From: an uncultured Lachnospiraceae bacterium
GTDB lineage: Bacteria; Bacillota; Clostridia; Lachnospirales; Lachnospiraceae
DNA: 16,446 nucleotides
NCBI GenBank assembly: GCA_900554925.1
Contig: USJG01000037.1
Location: 1 to 16,446 of the forward strand
Direction of reading: 5' to 3'
In this document: positions 8,349 through 15,862 of the stretch, in pieces
Position numbering within the stretch: position 1 is the stretch's first letter
Layout of the letters: each line of letters starts with the position of its first letter
The notes under the pieces: generated by a model
Seen by the model: only the letters and a program-made list of their open reading frames with translations
Told to the model about the DNA's origin: nothing
The model's database searches: none
Translations under genes and position numbers: made by a program

Positions 8349-9458
8349 TTAATTCACATCTGAGAGGATGGGTACCATGTCGTGGAACATGAAGGTTTCA
8401 TAGGGCAGGATTCTTAAGCCCTCATTTCCTGCTTTCAATAAAATGAATATGGCAAAGTACAGGATCGCCGCCCCGATCACTCCCACAGTAAAAAGTTTTT
8501 TTACTTTTTTATTTTCTATTCCTGCAAGCAGTGCAGGAAGGAAGAAAATGTGGGTAATCGTCAGGTAATAACCAATTCTTGAAATGATCGGCAGAAAGGA
8601 ACAGCACACATACATGGCTAACGCCCCCAGATTACAGTAGAAATAAAACTGATTGCGCCGGTTTCCCTCTACCGTCTTTTTATAACAGATCAGGGAAAGT
8701 ATCAGGATTGCCAGACATCTTACTATATTGATAAGACTGGTTCCACCCTCCAGGTACTGCGTATCTTCATAAGTGGGATAAAGAAACACTACTATCTTCA
8801 GGTAAAAGTCCTGAAGAAAAAAGAAGGTGGAGCAAAATACCGCCATGATCGCCAACTGCCACTTTTTAAAGGAAAGCGATGCCAGTGCGTACAGCGGCAG
8901 CACTACCAGAATTGATTTATGCAAGGTGGCCCCAAGCAGTATCAGCAAAATAAACTTCAGCCATTCTCTGTGAAGCACATAGGGAATAGCGGCCACTGCA
9001 ATGGCCAGGGCCAGATAATACCTTACGGTATTAAAAGACTGAAAGTAATATCCGAAGGCCATAAACAGGAAAAAGGAAAAGCCAAAGGAATCTGCCTGTC
9101 TGTAAATCGCTGCAAGAAACAGTAAAATAGTAAAAAATGCAAAAAATGCAAAGACCAGCAGATAGTTTTCAAATCCGCTGAGATGATAAATGGCCTTTAC
9201 GATCCAGTTAAATCCAAATTCCGTAGGCACAAAGGCATCACAATTGATCAGATGCATAAACTCAACATATTTGGCATAATCATTTCCCACATTTAACCGG
9301 CAGGCGGAAACCCCAAACAAAAGCAGAAAAACAGATACCAGACTAAGTCCGTTCAGTATCTGCTGTCTGCTCACTATATTCGGCTGTATCTTACAATGGT
9401 TATTTACCGTCAGTCCAAGCATGACTGCCAGCACCGCTACAAAAATATATAAAACCAT
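8349..9458 (-). CDS. EpsG-family (Wzy-type) polysaccharide polymerase
   Basis: A polytopic membrane protein of 369 residues from the preferred start, with roughly ten hydrophobic helices. Near the N-terminus it carries RLNVGNDYAKY (54-64), the R-x-x-G-x-D-x-x-x-Y pattern of the EpsG family, then EFGFNWIVK (80-88) and, further on, NTVRYYLALAIA and LHKSILV, which are also typical. EpsG/Wzy proteins join lipid-linked repeat units at the outer face of the membrane. The frame is open upstream to 9599, but that start would overlap the preceding gene by 120 bp and add about 47 polar residues. The ATG at 9458 has GGGAG five bases upstream, gives a membrane helix at once, and leaves a 20-bp gap, so I chose it. 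Confidence in the family is good; the linkage formed is unknown. Confidence 0.87.
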   Translation of the reverse strand: MVLYIFVAVLAVMLGLTVNNHCKIQPNIVSRQQILNGLSLVSVFLLLFGVSACRLNVGNDYAKYVEFMHLINCDAFVPTEFGFNWIVKAIYHLSGFENYLLVFAFFAFFTILLFLAAIYRQADSFGFSFFLFMAFGYYFQSFNTVRYYLALAIAVAAIPYVLHREWLKFILLILLGATLHKSILVVLPLYALASLSFKKWQLAIMAVFCSTFFFLQDFYLKIVVFLYPTYEDTQYLEGGTSLINIVRCLAILILSLICYKKTVEGNRRNQFYFYCNLGALAMYVCCSFLPIISRIGYYLTITHIFFLPALLAGIENKKVKKLFTVGVIGAAILYFAIFILLKAGNEGLRILPYETFMFHDMVPILSDVN

Positions 9459-9478
9459 ATCTGCTCCCAATCGTTTTG

Positions 9479-10264
9479 CTAATGACGTTTTTTCCCTTCC
9501 AAAATGCCCTGTTTCATCCATTTGCAGGCTTTGTTCATGGGCGTTTCTTTCAGCATCTCTCCCCTGTGGGCATACAAAAACCGCAGGGAAAAGGGCCATG
9601 CCATTTTCCCATAAAGATAGTGGTACAGCACGCCTCTGTCTGTAAAGAACTTCTCATTATAACCCTTAAACCATGTGGATTCCCTGTAAATCTCCTGCCC
9701 TATCTCGGAGGTGTCCGCATACAGATGCAGTCCCTTTTTCAGGCAGTCATGCAAAAACAGGCTGTCCTCACCATTGCTGTATTTTGCCCCTCCCCCAAAC
9801 AACAGGGAAAAGCTTACATTGGCCCTGCGCAGAGACTCTGTTCTTGCCGCAACTGCAAAGGTGGGGTATCTTCCGTAATTATACCAGCGTATCCTCTTAT
9901 TCTTCCGATTATAATAGGTTGCTCTTCTTTGATCCACCTTAAAATTAAAGGTAATAATATCTGCATCCGGGTTATTTTCAAATGCCTTGCATACAATTTC
10001 CTCATATCCCGGATAAAAAGCAATATCTTCATCTGAAAACAGGCACAGTTCCTTATCTGCCCGCATCAACGCTGTGTTTCTGCTAAGCCCGACTCCTCTT
10101 TCCGCCATGGAAAAACATCGGATCAGCCTGCCCTTATGAAGATATTCCTGATAATCAAAGTGATCGCACTGGTTTACAATGACTGCTTCCGTTTCCAGAT
10201 TCATTGCATCCGCTAAAGTATTCACTTGCTTATTTACTGCTGCCACCAGCACCTGTAACTTCAT
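9479..10264 (-). CDS. Glycosyltransferase family 2-like protein
   Basis: A 261-residue GT-A-fold glycosyltransferase that diverges from classical GT2 at the N-terminus (LQVLVAAVNKQV instead of VIVPVYN). Diagnostic features are ERGVGLSRNTAL (55-66), FSDEDIAFYPGYEE (76-89) with DED in the place of DXD, and a later GEDSLF (165-170) matching the catalytic-base region. Such proteins are frequent in streptococcal and Clostridia capsule loci. The ribosome binding site is weak (AGG in ACAGGCAGCA), so translation may depend on the upstream gene 16 bp away. It sits between the chain-length protein and the polymerase. Predicted to extend the lipid-linked oligosaccharide; the sugar is unknown. Confidence 0.84.
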   Translation of the reverse strand: MKLQVLVAAVNKQVNTLADAMNLETEAVIVNQCDHFDYQEYLHKGRLIRCFSMAERGVGLSRNTALMRADKELCLFSDEDIAFYPGYEEIVCKAFENNPDADIITFNFKVDQRRATYYNRKNKRIRWYNYGRYPTFAVAARTESLRRANVSFSLLFGGGAKYSNGEDSLFLHDCLKKGLHLYADTSEIGQEIYRESTWFKGYNEKFFTDRGVLYHYLYGKMAWPFSLRFLYAHRGEMLKETPMNKACKWMKQGILEGKKRH

Positions 10265-10280
10265 TGCTGCCTGTTAACCT

Positions 10281-11417
10281 CTATGCAAAATATCTGTTTA
10301 AAAATTCTTCATCTGCCTGTGCGATAATGATCCCAAGCACCTGGCAATCCTGATTTTTCAGAAAACTTAATATCCGGGAAGTCCTGCGGCCCGTATCTGC
10401 GCCAAAGGGAAGCAGCAAAATCACTCCCCCGATCTCTCTGATCTTCCGGCACTCTTCTTCCGATAATATATTTTCATTAAAGCCAGTTACTTCCCATTCG
10501 CCTTCCGGCTCCTTAGGATTTTCTTCCTCGGAAATATTCCAGCCAAAATCATCCTGCGCATGAATCATGCTGCTGCCAAAACCATCGGTTGCCTCCCAAT
10601 TCAGCAGTCTTTCCAATTCAAGCTTTCTCGTATCTGCATGATTCTCCATATCCAGAATGGCAAAAGTTTTTTTGTCCCCCATAAGATAGTGAATATTGGC
10701 CTTCAGTTCTCTGGCATAAGGCTGTAAGCCCTTTTGATTGCGGGTCAGTATTCCTAGTGCCTTGCAGGCATACTTCTTCTCCACATCCTCCTGGACATAC
10801 ACCGATTCATCCAGCGCATAGCTGAATCCGATTGCCAGAAGTGCCAGAATCCCCAGAATCACCGCCCCCGTCACACAAGCCGCAGTTGTTCTGTCATCCC
10901 AGTATACACGCTCCGGCGCACCAGAACGAATCACCTCGATCTGATCCAGCTCCTTGCTTACCCTTGCATATTCCCGCAGCCCGCTTTCCACTGCATTACG
11001 GATTTCACGGACAAATTTTTCGTTGTCGCCTTTTACTGTTATGGTAAGCAGCCTTATGTCTGATAATATTTCAGCAGTGGTAGCTTCCTGCACCTGCTCC
11101 TTTTCATATCCGGGAAGGGCGCTCATAACAATGTCAAGAATCGGGTCTGTATCCAGCAGATCATTCCATGTATACCCATTATAATATTGGTATACCTCAC
11201 CGGTTTCATCATGGCCAAAGCTGATATACAGCTTAGATACCGCCTCATATTCTACCGGCATCTTCACAGCCCGCACCACCTGATATATGATCCCGCCACA
11301 GGTAGCCCCCAGAATTGCCAGCATAATAACCAGCCATATCTTTTTTTGAAGATACAGTGCCAGACGCTTTAAATCCATTCCCTTATTCAGATATTCTTCA
11401 CTCATTTCCATCTTCAT
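10281..11417 (-). CDS. Wzz/CapA-like chain-length co-polymerase with degenerate BY-kinase-like tail
   Basis: A 378-residue protein with the Wzz topology: cytoplasmic N-terminus starting with DLKRLALYLQKK, a membrane helix at about 27-48, an extracytoplasmic domain to about 178 (including SKLYISF near 61-67), and a second helix at about 179-200. Such proteins set polymer length and, in Gram-positives, partner a BY-kinase. Here the chain continues for ~175 cytoplasmic residues. Part of that tail resembles a BY-kinase core (ARELKANIHYL at 235-245; GGVILLLPFGADTG and CQVLGIIIAQ at 330-367), but the Walker A GKS/T, Walker B aspartates and tyrosine cluster are absent. ATG at 11417 overlaps the upstream gene by 20 bp. 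GAGG is only three bases from that ATG and nine from the third codon (11411), so 11411 may be the true start. The Wzz role is likely; the tail's role is inference. Confidence 0.8.
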   Translation of the reverse strand: MKMEMSEEYLNKGMDLKRLALYLQKKIWLVIMLAILGATCGGIIYQVVRAVKMPVEYEAVSKLYISFGHDETGEVYQYYNGYTWNDLLDTDPILDIVMSALPGYEKEQVQEATTAEILSDIRLLTITVKGDNEKFVREIRNAVESGLREYARVSKELDQIEVIRSGAPERVYWDDRTTAACVTGAVILGILALLAIGFSYALDESVYVQEDVEKKYACKALGILTRNQKGLQPYARELKANIHYLMGDKKTFAILDMENHADTRKLELERLLNWEATDGFGSSMIHAQDDFGWNISEEENPKEPEGEWEVTGFNENILSEEECRKIREIGGVILLLPFGADTGRRTSRILSFLKNQDCQVLGIIIAQADEEFLNRYFA

Positions 11418-12816
11418 TTTCCTCTGGGTCCCCCGTTTTTAGAGATTTCATTGCTGTCACCTGGGTATGTTCTACGCCCTCAGTGCTTTCCGGCTTAATC
11501 AATATCTTTAAAGTCAGAAGCATTAATTTTAAATCCAGCCATACGGAATAATTTTCAATATAAGATAAATCCAGCTTCAGCTTATCATAAGGCGTGGTAT
11601 TATACTTTCCATAAACCTGCGCATACCCCGCAAGTCCTGCCTTTACCTTCATCCGGAATACAAATTCAGGCATTTCCTCAACGTACTGTTTTATGATCTC
11701 CGGGCGCTCCGGCCTTGGGCCAATAAAGGACATATCTCCTTTTAAAATATTAAACAGCTGGGGAAGTTCATCAATTCGCACTGCGCGGATAAACCTTCCT
11801 ATGGGTGTGATCCTGCTGTCATTTTTGGAAGCCAGCCTTGCCACTCCATCTTTCTCTGCATCCACACGCATACTGCGGAATTTCATGATCCGGAACTCTC
11901 TGCCGCCTCTTGTACAGCGTACCTGCTTGTAAAGCACAGGCCCTCCATCATAACATTTGATCAATATGGCTGTAACCAGCATAAATGGTGATGCGATCAC
12001 CAGAAGAAGCAGCGCGCAGACAATATCTAACAGCCTCTTGGCCGCCCTCTGTTCGATCTTAAGGGCGTATTCCCTGGTCAGCAGAATGGGCGTGTCAAAT
12101 AAGTGAAGCTGATCCGAGCCTTTGATCAGCACGTCAGGAATCTTGGGCATCATATAGACCCGGATAAATCTGCTGTAGCAATATTTCAAAAGGCGGTTGC
12201 GCTCTTCCGTAGGGATATCCCAAAGCACCACGGCCCCATAGCCTTTCACAATTTCCTCCTCCAGTCTGGGAAGGCCCTCTTTTATATCTATGCATTTAAC
12301 GATCTTATATTTATCCTTTCGGGAGGCAAATTTTCTGAGAATATCTTCAATATCCCTCTCCCCATGCACCAGCAGCATTTCTCTGGGCGGAAACACCTTC
12401 CGGTAAACAGTGTTGCAAAACCCTGTCCACAGGCCTGCAATCAATATCTGCACTGCCGTTGCCGCCGCAAAACGGTCTGCTACCACCAGATTATTGTTCA
12501 TCAGCGAAATCTGAAAGTATGTAATTATATTTACAATCAAAAGTGAAAACATCTGGGAAAAAAATACATCCATTGTTTTCAGGTAACCGATCTTTAATCC
12601 GCCGTAAGTATTGGTAAAGAAAAACAATAAAATAAAGTAAATTGCAATGATCAGCAAATGGCCATTCTGATAAAACTTTAAGCCTCTGTTAAAATTATTG
12701 ACAATGGGATAATAATAGTCAAGCCAGATATATGCATAAATTGCTGTCTGTATCAGCAGGCCAAAAAAACTAAGCCACAGCACAATAATTCTTTTCATAG
12801 TTTCCAAACGTCTCAC
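11398..12816 (-). CDS. Polyprenyl glycosylphosphotransferase (priming sugar transferase)
   Basis: A 472-residue initiating enzyme that transfers a sugar 1-phosphate from a nucleotide sugar to undecaprenyl phosphate, starting each repeat unit. The N-terminus has about four membrane helices, then a cytoplasmic domain (around 140-250), and the C-terminal bacterial sugar transferase domain. That domain begins AAKRLLDIVCALLLLV, a re-entrant helix region, with KFRSMRVDAE, RAVRIDELPQLFNIL (catalytic Asp-Glu), GDMSFIGPRPERPE and KAGLAGYAQVYGKYNT. This full-length layout is that of WbaP/CpsE-type enzymes. The frame is open to a TTG at 12840, but GTG at 12816 has GGAGG five bases upstream and is preferred; an ATG at 12798 is another option. 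The first sugar (Glc, Gal or an N-acetyl sugar) cannot be decided. Confidence 0.92.
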   Translation of the reverse strand: MRRLETMKRIIVLWLSFFGLLIQTAIYAYIWLDYYYPIVNNFNRGLKFYQNGHLLIIAIYFILLFFFTNTYGGLKIGYLKTMDVFFSQMFSLLIVNIITYFQISLMNNNLVVADRFAAATAVQILIAGLWTGFCNTVYRKVFPPREMLLVHGERDIEDILRKFASRKDKYKIVKCIDIKEGLPRLEEEIVKGYGAVVLWDIPTEERNRLLKYCYSRFIRVYMMPKIPDVLIKGSDQLHLFDTPILLTREYALKIEQRAAKRLLDIVCALLLLVIASPFMLVTAILIKCYDGGPVLYKQVRCTRGGREFRIMKFRSMRVDAEKDGVARLASKNDSRITPIGRFIRAVRIDELPQLFNILKGDMSFIGPRPERPEIIKQYVEEMPEFVFRMKVKAGLAGYAQVYGKYNTTPYDKLKLDLSYIENYSVWLDLKLMLLTLKILIKPESTEGVEHTQVTAMKSLKTGDPEENEDGNE

Positions 12817-12871
12817 TTTAACCTCCACGCTTACCGCCAAGTTTCTCTGCGATACTGCTTAAATGATATTG

Positions 12872-13636
12872 TCAGAGCCTTCTGATCGTAGCCCTAAGGG
12901 CCCAGAAAAACAGATTATAACAACTGTATGGCAGGGAAAGCTTCTCTTGTCTTCTGTACAAATTCCAAATTCTTCTGACTGCCTCCACTTTGTTGGAGGA
13001 TAAGGATGTAGCGGGTCTTCTGTAAATCGCCAGTACTTCATCAAGGCCATAGGCATCAAAACCGCTTTTTAATATCTTCCACCAGGTTGCTGTATCCTCG
13101 CTTTTTATCACCGGCATCTGAATCAGTTCCCGTCCTGTAAGTGCAGTATCTAACAGAACCGTCGTGGTAAATATCACCGTCCTTGAAAGTGCCTTTTTGT
13201 AAGTGAGCAACCTGGGTACATGGACGATTCTTCCTGTCCCCCTGGCGTCTTTATCTCCAAATTCATAAGCTGTAAAAACAAAGGCCGCCTGCTTTTCTTT
13301 CATAAATTTCAGTTCCTTTTCCAGCTTGTCCGGCATCCAGATGTCATCTGCGTCGAGAAATGCGATATATCTTCCCCTTGCGGCCTCAATTCCTGTATTT
13401 CTTGCCCTGGCTGCCCCTCCGTTGACCTCCCTTGCTATAAGCCGAATATTACCATTTTCTCCGGCGGTGCAGCGCTTAATCCGCTCTCTGCTGTCATCTG
13501 TGGAACAATCGTCAACCAGTATGAGCTCCCAGTCCTTAAAGGTCTGGGCGCGTACCATCCTGATTGTTTCTTCTATATAAAGACCGGCATTAAATACCGG
13601 AACAATAATACTGACAAGATTATCTTGCTGGTTCAT
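12872..13636 (-). CDS. Glycosyltransferase family 2 (GT-A fold)
   Basis: A 254-residue GT2 enzyme with a textbook catalytic domain: SIIVPVFN (9-16), LVDDCSTDDS (40-49), NGGAARARNTGIEAARG (72-88) and FLDADDIW (93-100) carrying DXD. SEDTATWWKIL near 190 supplies the acidic pair preceding the acceptor-side helix, and AIYRRPATSLSSNK is a family motif after the catalytic domain. The ATG abuts the stop of the upstream GtrB-like gene. There is a 55-bp gap to the priming transferase start. It lacks membrane segments, though its C-terminus is basic and aromatic and could contact the membrane. Expected to add one sugar to the repeat unit; specificity unknown. Confidence 0.92.
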   Translation of the reverse strand: MNQQDNLVSIIVPVFNAGLYIEETIRMVRAQTFKDWELILVDDCSTDDSRERIKRCTAGENGNIRLIAREVNGGAARARNTGIEAARGRYIAFLDADDIWMPDKLEKELKFMKEKQAAFVFTAYEFGDKDARGTGRIVHVPRLLTYKKALSRTVIFTTTVLLDTALTGRELIQMPVIKSEDTATWWKILKSGFDAYGLDEVLAIYRRPATSLSSNKVEAVRRIWNLYRRQEKLSLPYSCYNLFFWALRATIRRL

Positions 13637-14566
13637 TTAAATTTCCTCTTTTACAAGATAGATTGGCCTTCTTTTTACTTCCATATACGTTTTGGCAAGA
13701 TATTGTCCCACAATCCCCAGGCAAAACAGCTGTACACCGCTGATCATGGAAATGATACAAACCAGTGAGGGCCACCCTGACGTGGGATCGCCAAACAGCG
13801 CCTTTCTTACGATCGTAAATATAATCAGCGCAAAAGAAGCAAGACAGAATAACACGCCCATAAAAGCGGCGAAAGCAAGAGGGGCTGTGGAAAAAGCCGT
13901 AATGCCTTCAATAGAATAAAGAAACAGCTTCCAGAAAGACCACTTTGTCTCTCCCTTCTTCCGCTCAACGTTTTCAAATTCAAGCCATTTGGTCTCAAAG
14001 CCTACCCATCCGAAAATCCCCTTGCTGAACCGGTTATATTCCGGCATGGAAAGTATGGCGTCCACCATCTTTCTGGTCATAAGGCGGTAGTCTCTTGCCC
14101 CGTCAATAATCTCTATCTTCGAGATTTTCCTCATAAGACGATAGAATATTCTTGCAAAAAAAGAACGGATAGGGGGTTCTCCCTTACGGGTAATGCGCCT
14201 GGTAGCTACAGAATCATAGCCCTGTTCCAGATAGCCAAACATCTCCGGCAAAAGCGACGGAGGATCCTGCAGGTCCGCGTCCAGAAAGACCACATAATCT
14301 CCTGCGGCCTTTTCAAGCCCGGCATACATTGCCGCCTCCTTCCCAAAATTCCTTGAAAAAGAAAGAAGATGTACACGTCCATCTTTCTCAATCAGCTTTT
14401 TCACCTGGGAAGCAGTATTATCTTTGGAGCCGTCATCAATGTACCATAGTTCCAGTTCCACATCTTTTTCCGTAAAAAAAGAAGTGTTCATCATAAACTC
14501 CTGATAAAAGTCAGCGACGTTTTCTTCTTCATTATAACAAGGCACAACTGCACTGAGTAATTTCAT
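13637..14566 (-). CDS. GtrB/DPM1-like polyprenyl-phosphate glycosyltransferase
   Basis: A 309-residue GT2 enzyme with two C-terminal membrane helices (about 229-253 and 266-291). Motifs are VVPCYNEEENV (7-17), YIDDGSKDNT (42-51), SFSRNFGKEAAMYAGL (69-84), DADLQDPP (96-103), and DYRLMTRKMVDAI (159-171). This is the GtrB/YkcC/CsbB layout, whose members load a single sugar (often glucose or GlcNAc) onto undecaprenyl phosphate for use outside the membrane. It is the first gene of the operon, preceded by GAGG nine bases before the ATG and by the promoter at 14628-14656. The GT-C transferase at 2309-3961 is a natural user of its product. A GtrA-type flippase is not seen in the window. The enzyme class is confident; the sugar is not known. 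Confidence 0.92.
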   Translation of the reverse strand: MKLLSAVVPCYNEEENVADFYQEFMMNTSFFTEKDVELELWYIDDGSKDNTASQVKKLIEKDGRVHLLSFSRNFGKEAAMYAGLEKAAGDYVVFLDADLQDPPSLLPEMFGYLEQGYDSVATRRITRKGEPPIRSFFARIFYRLMRKISKIEIIDGARDYRLMTRKMVDAILSMPEYNRFSKGIFGWVGFETKWLEFENVERKKGETKWSFWKLFLYSIEGITAFSTAPLAFAAFMGVLFCLASFALIIFTIVRKALFGDPTSGWPSLVCIISMISGVQLFCLGIVGQYLAKTYMEVKRRPIYLVKEEI

Positions 14567-14627
14567 ACCAAGCTACCTCTGTTTGAATTTCAAATTAATT
14601 TCATACTTTCCCTATCTTATCTTAACT

Positions 14628-14656
14628 ATTCTATCACACAAAAATAAATATCACAA
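14628..14656 (-). promoter_or_regulatory. Main promoter of the polysaccharide operon
   Basis: On the minus strand TTGTGA (14651-14656), a 17-base spacer and TAGAAT (14628-14633) with an upstream TG one base from the -10 form a convincing extended -10 promoter. The predicted start is near 14621, leaving about 55 bases of leader before the GtrB-like ATG. It is immediately downstream of the response-regulator terminator and upstream of all twelve operon genes. The -10 is identical to that at 2243-2248. Confidence 0.7.
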
Positions 14657-14657
14657 C

Positions 14658-14691
14658 AAAGAACTACCCATATTGCTACAGGTAGTTCTTT
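14658..14691 (-). terminator. Terminator of the LytTR response-regulator gene
   Basis: AAAGAACTACC and GGTAGTTCTTT form an 11-bp perfect stem around a 12-base loop. On the minus strand it starts 20 bases past the stop codon and is followed by GTTGTGAT, so the U-rich part is mostly the stem end TTCTTTGTT. The stem is symmetric, and a weaker plus-strand function is possible, but no plus-strand gene is supported nearby. Confidence 0.68.
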
Positions 14692-14708
14692 CACTTTCTT
14701 TCACTTCT
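14686..14708. repeat. 10-bp tandem direct repeat upstream of the operon promoter
   Basis: Plus-strand TTCTTTCACT occurs twice head to tail (14686-14695, 14696-14705) with a partial third unit TTC. It lies between the response-regulator stop codon and its terminator, overlapping one terminator arm. The centre is about 75 bases upstream of the predicted operon transcription start. The 10-bp period equals about one helical turn, so it could be an activator-binding site, but this is inference. Confidence 0.6.
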
Positions 14709-14710
14709 TT

Positions 14711-15424
14711 TTAATTCTCCATCAGGAGCATATGTATCTCCCGTATGGATTTCCGATTATCCCTGCTGACCCTCAGGGCTTCTCCGCTATGCAATATCAC
14801 TTTGTTGTAATGATATTCCTTTACATATTTGGTATTTACAAGATAAGACTGGTGAATCCTCAGAAAATGATTGTTTCTCTCTGCCAGCAGCCTTTGAATC
14901 TCTCCCAGTTTTCCATAAAAAGAATATTTTTTCCCTTCACAGACTGCTGTCACACGCCTTCGTTCGCTGCAAAAATAAATAATATCATTCAGCCTCAGGT
15001 GATACTGTGCCTTTTTTATGGTGAGCGTAAATGTCTCCATGTCCTGCTTTTTCATTTTCATGTAAGCATCCATGGTTTCCTCCAGCTCCTGCCTGTTAAC
15101 CGGCTTACTTAAAAACTGAAAAGGATGGACATGATAGGCTTCTTTGTAATAATCCTCATACTGAGAGACAAAAATCAGCGTAGTGATATAATCTGTTTCA
15201 CGAATCCGTGCAGCGATTTCCAGACCATTTATGCTTCCCATTTCAATATCCATAAAAATCAGATCAAACATACCCTCCGCTTTAAAATCGGACAGCAGCT
15301 GCTCTTCTCCAATATATTTTCTGATTCTGATATTGACAGCAGTTTTGACCGCCCATGCCCGAAGACTCTTTTCCAGCCTATCCGCATACAGCTTTTCATC
15401 TTCACATATAGCAACTTTGATCAT
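14711..15424 (-). CDS. LytTR-family response regulator (REC-LytTR, AgrA-like)
   Basis: A 237-residue response regulator. The receiver domain (1-~120) has the acidic pocket Glu8-Asp9, phosphoacceptor Asp59 (LIFMDIEMG), Ser87 and Lys107 in LSKPV. The C-terminal LytTR DNA-binding domain (~135-235) shows IIYFCSERRRV, FLRIHQSYLVNTKYV and LRVSRDNRKSIREIH. Members activate quorum, bacteriocin or surface-polymer genes by binding direct repeats upstream of promoters. The ATG is preceded by AGAGGT at six bases. The gene stands alone between terminators, directly upstream of the polysaccharide operon, so it is the prime candidate regulator of that operon. No cognate histidine kinase lies in the window. 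A paralogous LytTR domain is encoded at 16141-16446. Confidence 0.94.
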   Translation of the reverse strand: MIKVAICEDEKLYADRLEKSLRAWAVKTAVNIRIRKYIGEEQLLSDFKAEGMFDLIFMDIEMGSINGLEIAARIRETDYITTLIFVSQYEDYYKEAYHVHPFQFLSKPVNRQELEETMDAYMKMKKQDMETFTLTIKKAQYHLRLNDIIYFCSERRRVTAVCEGKKYSFYGKLGEIQRLLAERNNHFLRIHQSYLVNTKYVKEYHYNKVILHSGEALRVSRDNRKSIREIHMLLMEN

Positions 15425-15474
15425 TGTAACACCTCTTAATAAGTTTCTGTTATTGCAAAACGCTTAACACACAA

Positions 15475-15502
15475 AATCGGCGGAACAATAATTCCGCCGA
15501 TT
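15475..15502 (-). terminator. Terminator of the XRE regulator gene
   Basis: AATCGGCGGAA and TTCCGCCGATT make an 11-bp perfect, GC-rich stem with a 6-base loop. On the minus strand it begins seven bases past the stop of the ancestral XRE frame and is followed by TTGTGTGTT, giving a run of four T with the stem end. Its position directly after 15510 supports the longer, ancestral reading frame as the original gene end. Confidence 0.8.
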
Positions 15503-15509
15503 AGATCTT

Positions 15510-15862
15510 TTATTCTTTTTCGTTTTCTTCCATGCTGTGCTTCAGCAGTTTATAAATGTAATTATAATTTCTTAAAAATTCAGGCAGCGCGCGCATCTCA
15601 GCATCAGAAAAATCTTCTATGATAGCGGAAATCTCGTCGCTGTAAACAGCCCTGCTTCCTGCTCTCAAACTGCCGCAGAGCATTCAAGGGCATTGGCAAT
15701 GGAAATCAGCTTTTCCAAGCCAATTTTGCTCCTGGCATTTTCAACATTACTTACGTGCTGTGTTGATAAACCAACCATGGATGCCAGCTCTGCCTGAGAC
15801 ATATTCAATTCTTCCCTTCGCTTTTTGATCCTTGCACCCAGGTCCTTATAGTCTACCTTCAC
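15510..15862 (-). pseudogene. XRE/HTH_3 transcriptional regulator, frameshifted
   Basis: The frame from GTG at 15862 (AGGAGGG five bases upstream) gives 65 residues with a complete HTH_3 domain: LGARIKKRREELNMSQAELA, then MVGLSTQHVSNVENARSKIG and LISIANALECSA. It then meets a stop at 15665. In another frame, starting right at this point and running to TAA at 15510-15512, the sequence encodes LCGSLRAGSRAVYSDEISA followed by a ~35-residue helical tail. That is what normally follows ALECSADEL in this regulator family. Restoring 16 bases joins the frames into a 122-residue protein of ordinary length. The 9-base word TGCTCTGCG (minus strand, 15674-15682) serves both frames, suggesting deletion between direct repeats. 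The 65-residue product may still bind DNA. Sequencing error cannot be excluded. Confidence 0.78.

Noticed and set aside
9476..10036. A long plus-strand open frame (about 186 codons) opposite the GT2-like gene, with similar frames at 13220-13768, 6990-7493 and 2342-2812
   Set aside because: They are antisense to clearly conserved minus-strand genes, show no recognisable domain or suitable ribosome binding site, and are rich in Cys, His and Pro as expected of shadow frames.
12859..13059. A 66-codon minus-strand frame within the GT2 gene at 12872-13636
   Set aside because: It overlaps the well-supported GT2 frame entirely apart from a few bases and has no family features.
14610..14630. ATAGTTAAG on the minus strand, resembling one half of an AgrA-type binding site
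   Set aside because: Only one copy is present, and it lies downstream of the -10 rather than upstream of the -35, so it is not a credible activator site.
15425..15474. A promoter for the response-regulator gene
   Set aside because: The short gap has TTGCAA-like and TTATTA-like words, but none at acceptable spacing, so no promoter is called.
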